DNA of 41,103 nt from an uncultured Hyphomicrobiales bacterium (lineage in GTDB: Bacteria > Pseudomonadota > Alphaproteobacteria > Rhizobiales > Devosiaceae), in the NCBI GenBank assembly GCA_903828145.1, contig CAIKKY010000011.1, positions 1-41,103 of the forward strand, given 5' to 3'. The number at the start of each line of letters is the position of its first letter. Position 1 is the first letter of the stretch. The translations under genes were made by a program, and so were the position numbers. Below the pieces are notes generated by a model, which worked only from the letters and a program-made list of their open reading frames with translations, was not told the origin of the DNA and did no database searches. This document shows, in pieces, positions 9,882 through 18,224 of the stretch.

Positions 9882-10622
9882 TCAGCCAGTCTTGCGAAGA
9901 TGAAAGCAGCCGCAGCCATAGGTTTGCGCATCGAACTCTGTCGCGGCCGGGTTTCGAACGAAACTGCGGTCGTCGCGGACCAACGCTGTCTCGACCACGT
10001 CAAAACTGGGGAACATCTCAAGGATTTGGTCGTGGCCGTAGATGCGGTGGGAATTGAAGACAATCCGAGCCCGTCCCACGGGGACGACCATCAGGAGGTG
10101 GCCTCCTGGCCGGACGACCCGACACAGTTCAGCAGCAGCGTCCATGTCGCCGCTCACATCGATTGGGTCGCCATAGCGGCCTAGTCCCACGTGTTCGATC
10201 GTATGCATGCAAGAGAGCGACTCGATTGAAGCGTCGTCAAAGACCAGCCGCGTCAGGTCTGCCTGTCCGCAAAGCAGGTTGTCGAGCTGGAGGGGCGTTA
10301 CACGGAAGTCATAGAAATCAGTCGGAACAGTCGCCGAAAGGGTCGTGCAGAAATTCAGCGATGAGGAAATATCAACGTGCTTGCTGGGGGCATAACCGGT
10401 GACCATCCGGACAGCCCACGCCACGTGGTAAAGGTAATGCGCATCATAGGCCGTCGTTGCAGTCGCCTCCCAGAGTGAAGGCATCCTTTCGCCCCAGTTG
10501 GCACTAGGGAAACGGTCGCCACCGCGCGCGGCTTCGTCTGCCTTGAAATGTCGCCAATCCTTACGGAAACTGGCGAGAAGGCGGGGCAGCGCGACTGCCT
10601 TTTTCAACTTGCCGAAAATCAT
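9882..10622 (-). CDS. DUF268-type methyltransferase-like protein
   Basis: A 246-residue protein resembling the DUF268 family, a methyltransferase-like group often found in polysaccharide loci. The region ASIESLSCMHTIEHVGLGRY with GDPIDVSGDMDAAAELCRVV and RPGGHLLMVVPVG corresponds to the acidic and post-motif parts of class I SAM methyltransferases. The N-terminal part contains ADEAARGGDRFPSANWGERM, typical of the family. It may methylate a sugar, but enzyme activity of this family is poorly known to me. It overlaps the Wzx gene by four bases. Confidence 0.72.
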   Translation of the reverse strand: MIFGKLKKAVALPRLLASFRKDWRHFKADEAARGGDRFPSANWGERMPSLWEATATTAYDAHYLYHVAWAVRMVTGYAPSKHVDISSSLNFCTTLSATVPTDFYDFRVTPLQLDNLLCGQADLTRLVFDDASIESLSCMHTIEHVGLGRYGDPIDVSGDMDAAAELCRVVRPGGHLLMVVPVGRARIVFNSHRIYGHDQILEMFPSFDVVETALVRDDRSFVRNPAATEFDAQTYGCGCFHLRKTG

Positions 10623-11947
10623 GTGCTGGAACTCCTATGTTCTCGATGCGAGGTGATGAACCAGACGAGAGCAGAGGCTGCGCCGATCACGTTGACAATG
10701 ACGTAGGCCATCGCGGCGCCAACTAAACCCCAGGCGGATATCGCGGCAGGAAGTACGGCGATTGTTATGGAAAGAGATAGGAGATTCACCCAAAGGATCC
10801 AGCGTGTCTGACCCAAGCTGACCCAATTCGTGTAGCCGACGTTAAAGACGGTGTTCAGCGCCACCCCAATCAGCAGCCAAGTCAACGGGTGCTCTACCGC
10901 CTGGGCGAGCGCCGGATCGCCCAGCCAGAACGACAGCGCCGCCGTTCCGACAAGGGCGTAAACGCCCCCGAGGACGGCGACCAACGCTAGGACGGTCGCC
11001 AACAGGTTGCGGATGGCCCTGAGGCGGCGGTGGCTGTCGGCGTCGATCGAGACCAGGATCGGCATCACCGAGGTAAACAGCGGATAGGTGATCTGCAACA
11101 CGCCGAAGGCGAGGCCGACGGCGATACTGTAGACCCCGAGGTCCTGGACCGGCATCAGGACGCTGACGAAGAACCGATCGATCTGGGTCGTCGCCACGCC
11201 CATCATCACCAGCACCGTCATCGTGATCGAGAATTTTAGCGTCACCCGCACTTCGCGCAGGTTGAAATCGATGGCCCGCCTGCGGGACGGCATGAACCGC
11301 CATGCCGCGATCGCGAGGGCGAGTGTCTCGAGGAGCGACACGCCGACGAAGAAGGTCAGATAGCCCAAGACGGATCCGGTTTGCTTCACGGCCAGGACGC
11401 CAAAGCCGACCTTGGCGATCACCGCGGTGGAGCGGATCACGTTTAACAATACGTGCTCCTGTATCGCCAGAAGCGCCCCACGGTAGATCGAAGCCGGCAG
11501 CGTTACGACGAACAAGATAACGGCGAAGGCGACGCTGTAGGGCACCATTTCCTGGGCCTTCGGCGAGGTGTTCAGCCAGATGTCCGCGATCCACGAGGTG
11601 AACGGCAGTACACTGGCCCCGATGATGATCGCGATCCCCCAGTACAGGCCTTCGTAGCCGCGCAGCAGGGAAGCGGCGCGGACGCCGCCGTCCGCCTCGT
11701 TGGTCCAGCGATGGGCAAACTCGCGCACCAACGCTTGGGAGATGCCGACATTCAGCATCATCATCAGCACGACCATGAGGTTGACGAAGGCGACCAGGCC
11801 CCAGAGTTCAGGCCCAAGCATGCGGATCAACACCGGGATCGCTAGCAACGGGACAAGCGCGTTGATCGCCGCCCCCCCGTAATTGGCGCCCAGGTTCCAC
11901 ACCAGGCGAGACCGAAATAAGTTCAGGACGGTGTCTCTCATGGTCAT
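10619..11947 (-). CDS. wzx: Wzx-type lipid-linked oligosaccharide flippase
   Basis: A 442-residue integral membrane protein of the polysaccharide-exporter branch of the MOP superfamily. It has about twelve to fourteen hydrophobic segments and the family's N-terminal pattern: NLGANYGGAAINALVPLLA, IRMLGPELWGLVAFV and NVGISQALVREFAHR. It should move undecaprenyl-diphosphate-linked repeat units to the periplasmic face for polymerisation by the Wzy-like protein. Start choice is between ATG at 11947 and ATG at 11941; neither has a strong ribosome site. The gene follows the small methyltransferase gene by about 50 bases. Confidence 0.9.
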   Translation of the reverse strand: MTMRDTVLNLFRSRLVWNLGANYGGAAINALVPLLAIPVLIRMLGPELWGLVAFVNLMVVLMMMLNVGISQALVREFAHRWTNEADGGVRAASLLRGYEGLYWGIAIIIGASVLPFTSWIADIWLNTSPKAQEMVPYSVAFAVILFVVTLPASIYRGALLAIQEHVLLNVIRSTAVIAKVGFGVLAVKQTGSVLGYLTFFVGVSLLETLALAIAAWRFMPSRRRAIDFNLREVRVTLKFSITMTVLVMMGVATTQIDRFFVSVLMPVQDLGVYSIAVGLAFGVLQITYPLFTSVMPILVSIDADSHRRLRAIRNLLATVLALVAVLGGVYALVGTAALSFWLGDPALAQAVEHPLTWLLIGVALNTVFNVGYTNWVSLGQTRWILWVNLLSLSITIAVLPAAISAWGLVGAAMAYVIVNVIGAASALVWFITSHREHRSSST

Positions 11948-11996
11948 GATTGCGGTGTGGTCGCTCTCGTCCCAGTGGGCCCCGAAGGACGGCCGA

Positions 11997-12590
11997 TCAG
12001 GCCTTGGCCGTCACGATCAGCGCATCGTTGCGGGTCGACAGCTCGGCCCACGGGGCGTGCTGGGCCACACAGGCGCGAACCGCCGCCACAGTCGGATAAC
12101 CGGGATCGCGTCCGAACAGGCGTGCATCGTCGATAATGACGACATGGCCGGCATCGCCGAGCGCAAAGATGGTTTCAAGCTCCTGCATGATCGGGGTCAC
12201 CAGATCGGCGGACGCCGTGATCCCGCCGGAGTAATGGCCATCCAGCCAGAAGATTGCGGGACCGTCCAGCATCGCGATGGCGTCGGCGACCTTCTCGCCG
12301 CTGTCGCCCCGCAGAAGGACAACGCTGTTCTCTCCCGCGAACCTATCGGTCGCGCGCTGGTAAAGCTCTTCGCTCAGCTCGATGCTGATGATCCGGTCGA
12401 ACCGACCAAGCATGGCAGCGACCATGTCGCCCAAATAGGTGCCGGTCTCTACTAGGGTGCCGGTCCCGTGGCGGTCTGCAAGTTCGCGGATCAAGGCCTG
12501 CTTGTCGGTGTGGTCGGCGGGGCTGGGCAGAAGGCCCACGCGCTGCAACACTCTGCCAACAGTCCGTTTCATCATCGACGAGGCCGCCAT
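11997..12590 (-). CDS. Class I SAM-dependent methyltransferase-like protein
   Basis: A 197-residue protein with TGTLVETGTYLGDMVAAML (motif I with a glutamate-threonine-glycine turn), RIISIELSEELYQRA (acidic residue after strand 2), VVLLRGDSGEKV and AIFWLDGHYSGG. These fit the class I methyltransferase fold of small sugar methyltransferases in glycan loci. The start at ATG 12590 is preferred over a longer open frame because GGAGAACGAC precedes it and the extra upstream residues are low-complexity overlap with the aminotransferase gene. The acceptor is unknown. Confidence 0.75.
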   Translation of the reverse strand: MAASSMMKRTVGRVLQRVGLLPSPADHTDKQALIRELADRHGTGTLVETGTYLGDMVAAMLGRFDRIISIELSEELYQRATDRFAGENSVVLLRGDSGEKVADAIAMLDGPAIFWLDGHYSGGITASADLVTPIMQELETIFALGDAGHVVIIDDARLFGRDPGYPTVAAVRACVAQHAPWAELSTRNDALIVTAKA

Positions 12591-12624
12591 GTCGTTCTCC
12601 GCTGTCGAATTGATCGATGTGAGG

Positions 12625-13746
12625 TCATTGCGCGCCGAAGCGCTGCAGACCGTCGATGACGGCCGCGATCTGCATGTTGCTGATCTCCGCGGACATCGGT
12701 ATCGCAAGGTTCCGGGTCGCAAGCTTCTGCGCCTCGGGGAAGGCGTTGGGGGCGTGACCCATATGGGCATAGCATGGCAATTGGTGCAGTGCGCGCGGGT
12801 AGTTCACCGAGGTCTGGATTCCGGCCCCTTTCAGATGAGCGATAAGGTCATCCCGCCGGTCGCATCCGACGACATATAGGTGCCAGACATGCGACACGCC
12901 CTCCGCGACCCCCGGCAGGTCAAGCCAGGTCAGATCCGACAGGCCCCGCGTATAGGTTTCCGCGACCTCCTGTCGGCGCGCGGTCCAGTCTGCAAGATGC
13001 GGCAGCTTGACGTTGAGGATCGCGGCCTGCAGTCCGTCGAGGCGGCTGTTGATGCCCTCGATCTCATGGTCGCCCTTCCGAATGCCGCCGTGGCGCGCGA
13101 ACATGGCCATCCGCCGGGCCATGCCGGCGTCCGCGGTGGTCACGGCACCCGCGTCGCCCATCGCGCCCAGGTTCTTGCCGGGGTAGAACGAGAACGTCGC
13201 CGCTGCACCGAACGTCCCTACCTTGCGGCCGCTGATTTCAGCCAGATGCGCCTGCGCGCAGTCCTCGACCACCCAGAGACCGTGTTTGTCGGCCAGGTCG
13301 ATGATCTCAGGCATATCCGCCGGGTGGCCGTACAGATGCACCGGGATGATGCCAACGGTGCGGTCCGTGATGACCTCGGCAATCTTCGCTGGGCTTAGAG
13401 TATACGTGATCGAATCGATGTCGCAAAACACCACCTTGCCGCCCGCCTGGGTCACAGCCTCGCTGGTTGAGATCCACGTCATGGCGGGCACGATGACCTC
13501 ATCCCCCGGTTTTAGACCGAGCGCGACCAGCGCGATGTAGATCGCGTCGGTCCCGTTGGCGCAGGACACGCAATGGCGGGCGTCCATGGCCGCGGCGAAG
13601 GCTTGTTCAAAAGCTTCTACCCGTGGGCCGCGGATGAATGCCGACTCCGCGATGACCGATGCAATGGCCGCGTCCAGCTCCGGCCTCAGGTTCAGGTACT
13701 GCTGATGAAGATCAGCAAACGGGACGTTCATGCCGCTTGGGGCCAT
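12625..13746 (-). CDS. DegT/DnrJ/EryC1/StrS sugar aminotransferase (WbpE/WlbC-like)
   Basis: A 373-residue PLP-dependent aminotransferase acting on a nucleotide keto-sugar. The cofactor-binding parts are clear: CANGTDAIYIALVALGL, IIPVHLYGHPADMPEI, VVEDCAQAHLA and the catalytic lysine in FSFYPGKNLGAMGDAGA. The C-terminal YPRALHQLPCY is the substrate-side motif of the family. Next to a WbpB-like dehydrogenase and a WbpD-like acetyltransferase it most likely aminates C3 of UDP-2-acetamido-3-keto-glucuronic acid. ATG at 13746 has AGAGGAAAAGG upstream; an in-frame ATG five codons later is possible. Confidence 0.9.
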   Translation of the reverse strand: MAPSGMNVPFADLHQQYLNLRPELDAAIASVIAESAFIRGPRVEAFEQAFAAAMDARHCVSCANGTDAIYIALVALGLKPGDEVIVPAMTWISTSEAVTQAGGKVVFCDIDSITYTLSPAKIAEVITDRTVGIIPVHLYGHPADMPEIIDLADKHGLWVVEDCAQAHLAEISGRKVGTFGAAATFSFYPGKNLGAMGDAGAVTTADAGMARRMAMFARHGGIRKGDHEIEGINSRLDGLQAAILNVKLPHLADWTARRQEVAETYTRGLSDLTWLDLPGVAEGVSHVWHLYVVGCDRRDDLIAHLKGAGIQTSVNYPRALHQLPCYAHMGHAPNAFPEAQKLATRNLAIPMSAEISNMQIAAVIDGLQRFGAQ

Positions 13747-13797
13747 GTACCTTTTCCTCTTATCATAGGGGGCCGGGGTATTGAGGCAAAATGCGCA

Positions 13798-14271
13798 TCA
13801 AAGCCGCCGCACCAGTCGGGCAGGGTTGCCGGCATAGATGCCGCGTTCGGCGATGTCGCGTGTCACGACGCTGCCGGCGCCGATGACGGCCCCATCACAG
13901 ATCGACACGGGCAGGATGGTCGCGTTCGATCCGATGGAAACGTTGTTGCCGATCTCGGTGGATCGCCAAAGGTCCTTCCGGCCGCGCGCCGGACCACCCG
14001 TCTCGAACAGGTCATTGATGAACATGACCCCATGGGCGACCACGCAGTCGGCCCCGATGGTGACCAGTTCGCAAATGAAGCTGTGCGACTGGATGCGGCA
14101 GCGATCGCCGATCCTGACTCCGGATTGGATTTCAACGAAGGGCCCAACGAAAACATCGTCGCCCAGCGTGCAGCCATAGATGTTCACGGGCTCGATCACC
14201 TTCACGCGCTTGCCGAAGGTAACGTCGCTGATGCCGACCGACCCCAAGCCAGGCTGGCCTTTTTCAGTCAT
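13798..14271 (-). CDS. Hexapeptide N-acetyltransferase (WbpD/WlbB-like)
   Basis: A 157-residue left-handed beta-helix acetyltransferase. Repeats run from VTFGKRVKVIEPVNIYGCTL through GDDVFVGPFVEIQSGVRIGD to GNNVSIGSNATILPVSICD. The motif HGVMFINDLFETGG contains the region equivalent to the catalytic asparagine/histidine of WbpD, and the C-terminal AGNPARLVRRL is usual for nucleotide-sugar acetyltransferases. It should acetylate the 3-amino group formed by the aminotransferase, giving a UDP-2,3-diacetamido uronic acid. The ATG at 14271 overlaps the stop of the dehydrogenase gene by four bases. Confidence 0.88.
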   Translation of the reverse strand: MTEKGQPGLGSVGISDVTFGKRVKVIEPVNIYGCTLGDDVFVGPFVEIQSGVRIGDRCRIQSHSFICELVTIGADCVVAHGVMFINDLFETGGPARGRKDLWRSTEIGNNVSIGSNATILPVSICDGAVIGAGSVVTRDIAERGIYAGNPARLVRRL

Positions 14272-15356
14272 CCGCTGCGCCCCAGGCGACTAAGCGAAGG
14301 CTCGAAGCGCAGCATGACCTCTCTCTTCGTCTCTACCGACTCGTAGATCGCGTTGATCAGTTCGAGGCTGCGGCGCCCTTGCAGTCCATCGACTAGGTTC
14401 GGGCTGGTGTCGCGCAGGGCGCCAACCACATGGTCGTAATAGGCCTTGTGACCGAACCCGTAGACGTTCGGCGGGTTGGTCGAGAAGTTTTTGAGCACGT
14501 CATCGTCCGAGGCGTCCGTTTCGACGAAGTTCCAAGTCTTCATCTCGTTGACCGCGAACCCCCCGATTTCGACCGAACCCTTTTCCCCGAGGATCGAGAT
14601 CGAGCCCTCAAGGTCTTTCGGCCGCGCGGCGGTGGTCGCCTCGATGATCCCCAGCGCCCCGTTGCGGAACCGCAGAACGACGGCGGCGGTGTCCTCGGCC
14701 TCGATGTCGGCAAGTGCCGTGCGTGAAATCGCGTAGACGCTGCTCACGTCGCCCAGCATCCACTCCAGCAGGTCAATATGGTGGCTAGCCTGGTTGGTCA
14801 GCACGCCACCGTCCATGGCCCAAGTGCCACGCCACGGGTCCTGGTCGTAATAGGCCTGGGGGCGACACCAGCGTACGCGTACCGTGCCCATCACCAGCTT
14901 GCCGAAGCGCCCCGCCTCCAGCGCCTCGCGGAGTTTGACCACCGGCAGGTTGAACCGGTTCTGCTTAATGACGAAAAGCTTCACCCCGGCGGCGTCGCAG
15001 GCCGCGATCATGCGATCCGCGTCGGCAAGCGTCAGCGCCATCGGCTTTTCCACCACGATGTGCGCGCCGTACGGGGCCAGCGAGATGGCGTGGCGGGCGT
15101 GGTTGCCGCTTTCGGTCAGGATGGTGACGACGTCCGGCTTCGCCTCGCGCATCATCTCGTGCATGTCGGTGAAGGCTGCAACGCCATACTTGTCGGCGAT
15201 GACGCGGGCCTTGTCTTCGGAGAGGTCACATGCGGCGCAAAGCTCGGCGCCGGCGATCTGGCCTTCGCCCAGCAACTGCGAATGGCGGACGCTGATCCTT
15301 CCGCAGCCAAGCAGGGCAACCCGCAAGGGTCGGTCGGTGGTGCTCTGGTCGTCCAC
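14268..15356 (-). CDS. Gfo/Idh/MocA nucleotide-sugar dehydrogenase (WbpB/WlbA-like)
   Basis: A 362-residue NAD-dependent dehydrogenase. The N-terminal Rossmann motif is LRVALLGCGRISVRH; the family EKP motif appears as HIVVEKPMALTLADADRM; the catalytic region reads GGVLTNQASHHIDLLEWMLG with the expected histidine pair. In WbpB/WlbA this enzyme oxidises C3 of UDP-GlcNAc-uronic acid. Its grouping with aminotransferase and acetyltransferase supports that role. The 6-dehydrogenase that supplies the substrate (WbpA type) is not in the window. GTG at 15356 is the start; AAGGA lies eight bases upstream. It is the first biosynthetic gene after the regulator. Confidence 0.87.
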   Translation of the reverse strand: MDDQSTTDRPLRVALLGCGRISVRHSQLLGEGQIAGAELCAACDLSEDKARVIADKYGVAAFTDMHEMMREAKPDVVTILTESGNHARHAISLAPYGAHIVVEKPMALTLADADRMIAACDAAGVKLFVIKQNRFNLPVVKLREALEAGRFGKLVMGTVRVRWCRPQAYYDQDPWRGTWAMDGGVLTNQASHHIDLLEWMLGDVSSVYAISRTALADIEAEDTAAVVLRFRNGALGIIEATTAARPKDLEGSISILGEKGSVEIGGFAVNEMKTWNFVETDASDDDVLKNFSTNPPNVYGFGHKAYYDHVVGALRDTSPNLVDGLQGRRSLELINAIYESVETKREVMLRFEPSLSRLGRSG

Positions 15357-15414
15357 TCGTCTAATCCTTCAACTGCATGATGTCTGGTTGGTGAACGGGT
15401 CGGGGGCAGGACCG

Positions 15415-15786
15415 TCAGCTTGCGTCCAAGCCCACGTCGGTGCTGGCGCGGCTTTCGCGGCGGAGCTCTTCGATTTCCGCCCGCAGCGCGTCGTATTCTT
15501 CTAGCATGCGTTCGAGGAAATGTTTCGTGATCGCTGCCTTCTCGGCGATCCCCTTGGGCGTCAGCACATAAGCGTAGCGCCGCTTGTCTTCGCTGGCTGT
15601 GAAGTTGCCCAGCTTGACAAGACCTTTGTCGACGAGTGCTTTCAGAACGTAATGAACGCTTCCGGTGCTGATGCCGACGGCCTGCGCCAGATCACGTTGA
15701 GACATTTCTGGGTTCTTCGCGAGCAAGCGCAAAACGCGGAAGCGTACTCCATCCTTAATTGTTTTTTGCTGGCCAGCCAAAGTCAA
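15415..15786 (-). CDS. MarR-family EPS-associated transcriptional regulator (copy 1)
   Basis: A 123-residue winged-helix protein resembling the EPS-associated MarR-type regulators. The DNA-binding domain spans about residues 12 to 75: RVLRLLAKNPEMSQRDLAQA, then VGISTGSVHYVLKALVDKGL as the recognition helix region, then a wing rich in KRRYAYVLTPKGIAEKA. A coiled-coil-like tail (LEEYDALRAEIEELRRE) may dimerise. It is first in the long minus-strand operon and probably controls it. The start is a TTG at 15786 with no convincing ribosome site. A paralogue lies at 17326 and their upstream regions share an arrangement of motifs. Confidence 0.85.
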   Translation of the reverse strand: MTLAGQQKTIKDGVRFRVLRLLAKNPEMSQRDLAQAVGISTGSVHYVLKALVDKGLVKLGNFTASEDKRRYAYVLTPKGIAEKAAITKHFLERMLEEYDALRAEIEELRRESRASTDVGLDAS

Positions 15787-15797
15787 GCAGGTCTATA

Positions 15798-15874
15798 GCT
15801 ACCGCACAAGGACTGCGAATGGAGCCTTGCTAGTACGGTTCGGCAGCAATAGTTCATACCGCTCATGTGTGAAC
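15798..15874 (-). promoter_or_regulatory. Candidate promoter/operator of EPS regulator copy 1
   Basis: Two elements recur upstream of the second regulator gene. One is the ten bases GCTACCGCAC (plus strand) at 15798-15807. The other is an imperfect inverted repeat GCTCA-TGTG-TGAAC at 15861-15874. They are 53 bases apart, against 54 at the second gene. The inverted repeat is a plausible operator for these dimeric regulators. Which part is the promoter core is not clear from sequence. Confidence 0.5.
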
Positions 15875-16016
15875 GATTAGCAGCTCTCTGCGCTTGCGAA
15901 AAGCCCGAATGTCTGAATCCTTAAGCGTGTCGCGCGCCCGTCCGGAACACATTGTCTTGACGTCAGCATGCACGACGTGGTGCGCGAGAACGTCGTCATA
16001 ACCGCCTTGCTAGTAC
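15824..16016 (+). repeat. 13-bp direct repeat GCCTTGCTAGTAC, two copies 180 bp apart
   Basis: Identical copies lie at 15824-15836 and 16004-16016. Both contain a short self-complementary CTAG core. The intervening bases show no gene. The pair could be a duplication left by an insertion and excision, or binding sites; no function is assigned. Confidence 0.5.
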
Positions 16017-16309
16017 CACGGTGTGTGTGGCGAAGTGGCATCGCCACCGTCAGCCCGTTCCCCCTGTGTAGCCCTCGACCTCCACACTCGTTCGCGATTG
16101 AAGAAATGCATGGAACGGATCGATAGACGCGTCCTGAACCTGGTGGCCCAAATGGCTATTCAGCAGCCTGTCCGCTAATGAGGTCAAAGACGCGCGCGTA
16201 TACCCATCAATGCCACGGCCCACGTGCCGATCAAACAGGCCGGATACATCAGCGACTTCCGCTTTCCACGCACGAACTCACTTGCGATCAGCAGCCGGTC
16301 CATACATTT
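15875..16309. other. Intergenic region without recognisable gene
   Basis: Apart from the second copy of the 13-bp repeat I see no convincing coding frame, RNA gene or terminator here. A minus-strand frame that continues from the ParB-like relic down to 16184 has lost similarity to that family and is probably read-through after a frameshift. Confidence 0.5.
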
Positions 16310-16738
16310 GGGACAGATCCCATGCAGCAGGTTGATCCGGCCATTGATGGTTGAAAGGTTCACGTTGAAAGCGCGGCCCAGCCGTTCCTTGCTGACACCT
16401 TTGTCGGTGGCGCGGCGCAGCATGTGATGCTCCTGCACCGTGGAGAGCCGATCAAATCCTCGGCGATCAGGCAGGGGGTGGTGTCCCGGCCAAATTCCTT
16501 CAGCGCCAGCACCGGCAGATTGCCGTCGAGCAGAAGAAACCCGCAGTATCAGGATCCGGCTTTGCTGACTGATAGCGGCTCAATCAGGCCAGTTTCCGCG
16601 ATGGAGGACGCGATCTGTTTGAACTAGCGCGTCGTCATCGCCCCAGCAGGTACCTTCTCGATGGCATCAGCTCAGCGTGATATGGAAGGTCTCAAAGTCG
16701 AACCCGAGCGTCAGGTTGAGCGGTACGATAGGGCTCAT
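16310..16738 (-). pseudogene. ParB/RepB-like partition protein remnant
   Basis: Pieces of one RepB/ParB-like protein can be followed across frames and stops. An ATG at 16738 begins MSPIVPLNLTLGFDFETFHI; after a frameshift comes EKVPAGAMTT, an in-frame stop, FKQIASSIAETGLIEPLSVS, another stop, LLLDGNLPVLALKEFGRDTT with PCLIAED, then a junction to DRLSTVQEHHMLRRATDKGV and ERLGRAFNVNLSTINGRINL, ending in LLHGICP near 16310. The residues expected between CLIAED and DRLSTVQEH are deleted. Such proteins carry an N-terminal CTP-binding ParB domain and a helix-turn-helix. With at least two stops, a frameshift and a deletion it cannot make a working protein. It suggests past contact with a plasmid or integrative element. 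Confidence 0.78.
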
Positions 16739-17325
16739 CGTCCACGGGCGGTGCGAACGCGCCGGGATAGAGGGATTTGACGGTGCTTTTGATCGTTCAT
16801 GGAGGATCCCGTTCAGGCGGTCTCAGCGCGGTCGGCGAGGTTTTCACGCAGGCTTATTGCCGCCTCAGCCAATCGCATAGATGGGGTCAGCTCGTCGCTT
16901 ACTCGGAGATCACTCGTCGGTGCCAACATCTCGCGAAGTCATGAAGTCCACAACGCAAAGGTGCACCTGCCGGTCACGCCATGCTACCTGTCGATAGGTT
17001 CGGATGTTCGATAACGCCGCTTCTCACTCGCGGAACGCAGATAACGGCGTCTGGCAAGCTTCCCTCCGGACCTAGGGGTGGTCACTGACACTCAATGCAA
17101 GCCGCTCAAGTGTTTGCTGCCTAAGGGCCAAGCCAGCATGACTTAAAGTGACACATGTCCACATCCACAACGCTCCACTTGGCCTTGAAATTAAAGGCGA
17201 TGACGTTCCGATTCGAACCGGACAGTCGCCAGGTAAATCCGACATCAACTATGCCATTTACCGCAATTGTTAGGCCATCAATTCTCAAAATGCGAAGCCG
17301 ACTATTACGCGCACCGCAGACCCCG
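16739..17325. other. Degenerate region upstream of the ParB-like relic
   Basis: Short minus-strand tails such as LAEAAISLRENLADRAETA (ending near 16817), and a frame reading TVKSLYPGAFAPPVDDEPYR that runs into the ParB-like start, look like ends of lost genes, perhaps of the same mobile or partition locus. I cannot name them. From about 16900 to 17325 I see nothing coding. Confidence 0.4.
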
Positions 17326-17697
17326 TCACTGCCCTTCCCCATTCGGGATCAAAGGGGAGAACAACTTGATCTCCTTCTCGACCGCCTCAATCTCCGCCCT
17401 CAGCGCCTCGTATTCGGCCATCTTGCGCATGAGGAACCTGCCGGTCAGTGCAGCCTTCTCTGAAAGCCCATGCGGGGTTAGAATATACATGTAGCGCAGC
17501 TTGTTGTCGGAGGCCCGAAAGTTGTCGACCTTGACGTGCCCCTTGTCGACCAGGGCGCCCACACAGTAGCTAATGCCACCAAGACTGACGCCGAGGCGTG
17601 ACGCGAGTTCCCTGAGGCTCACCTTCGGGTTCTCGGACAGGATACGAAGGACCCTGAAGCGCAGGTCTTCTTGGTTATGGCGTGAGATCGCGGGCAT
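17326..17697 (-). CDS. MarR-family EPS-associated transcriptional regulator (copy 2)
   Basis: A 123-residue winged-helix regulator, the same length as the copy at 15415 and clearly related to it: RVLRILSENPKVSLRELASR, LGVSLGGISYCVGALVDKGH, a wing with LRYMYILTPHGLSEKAALT, and a C-terminal coiled coil AEYEALRAEIEAVEKEIK. The GVSxGGxxYC pattern is typical of the EPS-associated MarR-type group. It is a lone minus-strand gene separated from the next operon by degenerate DNA; its original partner operon may have been replaced. ATG at 17697 is the start. Confidence 0.85.
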   Translation of the reverse strand: MPAISRHNQEDLRFRVLRILSENPKVSLRELASRLGVSLGGISYCVGALVDKGHVKVDNFRASDNKLRYMYILTPHGLSEKAALTGRFLMRKMAEYEALRAEIEAVEKEIKLFSPLIPNGEGQ

Positions 17698-17731
17698 GAG
17701 AGGGGTTGTGGCCTAAAGCGGGTGCGACATG

Positions 17732-17809
17732 GCTACCGCACGGCACCTAAATCGGTTCCAAGCGTTTCCAGACGAATCTGATCATGTCTTTGTGCGTTCA
17801 CGTTTGAAC
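17732..17809 (-). promoter_or_regulatory. Candidate promoter/operator of EPS regulator copy 2
   Basis: GCTACCGCAC (plus strand) at 17732-17741 and a perfect inverted repeat GTTCA-CGTT-TGAAC at 17796-17809 match the arrangement before the first regulator gene. Conservation of two motifs and of their spacing, in otherwise different sequence, points to a common control system, probably autoregulation. Confidence 0.55.
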
Positions 17810-18224
17810 AGTTGCGCAGGTTTCCCAACCTACTGCAAGCGCAATTGAGCAATGCGTCTCTATCCATCGACGAATTGAAACGGGACCTCAGTTCAGTCAT
17901 CGGGGTCCAAGCCACCCTACCCCGATCCGAGCGACACGAGAACGGGCTTCAAGTCGCCCTGCAGCACCTCAGGGCTCCGGCGACTGCATTGCGCGCGGTA
18001 CGCGGCCTGGTTCCGTTTCGAAGGAAGCAGGCACCATTCCCGATCAGTATTCCGAAACGGTGACCTGGCGGGACCGTCTGTTCGTCCACCATACCCGGGG
18101 CCGGTTAAGCGGGAGGCAAATACAGCGGACCGAGCTCACTGGTGTCCGCCGACGGGGGCGGGGGCGGCCACAGGCCGCAATTGGCGGCCATGATTGGAAA
18201 ACTCGAAGCCCAATTCGCACTCGA
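17810..18224. other. Intergenic region, no recognisable gene
   Basis: This GC-rich part between the second regulator and the AT-rich leader contains one plus-strand frame of 83 codons (17812-18063) with no ribosome site and no resemblance to a family I know. I regard it as non-coding. Confidence 0.5.

Noticed and set aside
16184-16309. Continuation of the minus-strand frame after the ParB-like relic as an intact small gene
   Set aside because: The sequence after LLHGICP does not match the family or any other I know and follows a degenerate gene, so it is probably out-of-frame read-through.
17812-18063. Plus-strand frame of 83 codons between the second regulator and the AT-rich leader
   Set aside because: No ribosome site, no recognisable motif and a short length; likely chance.
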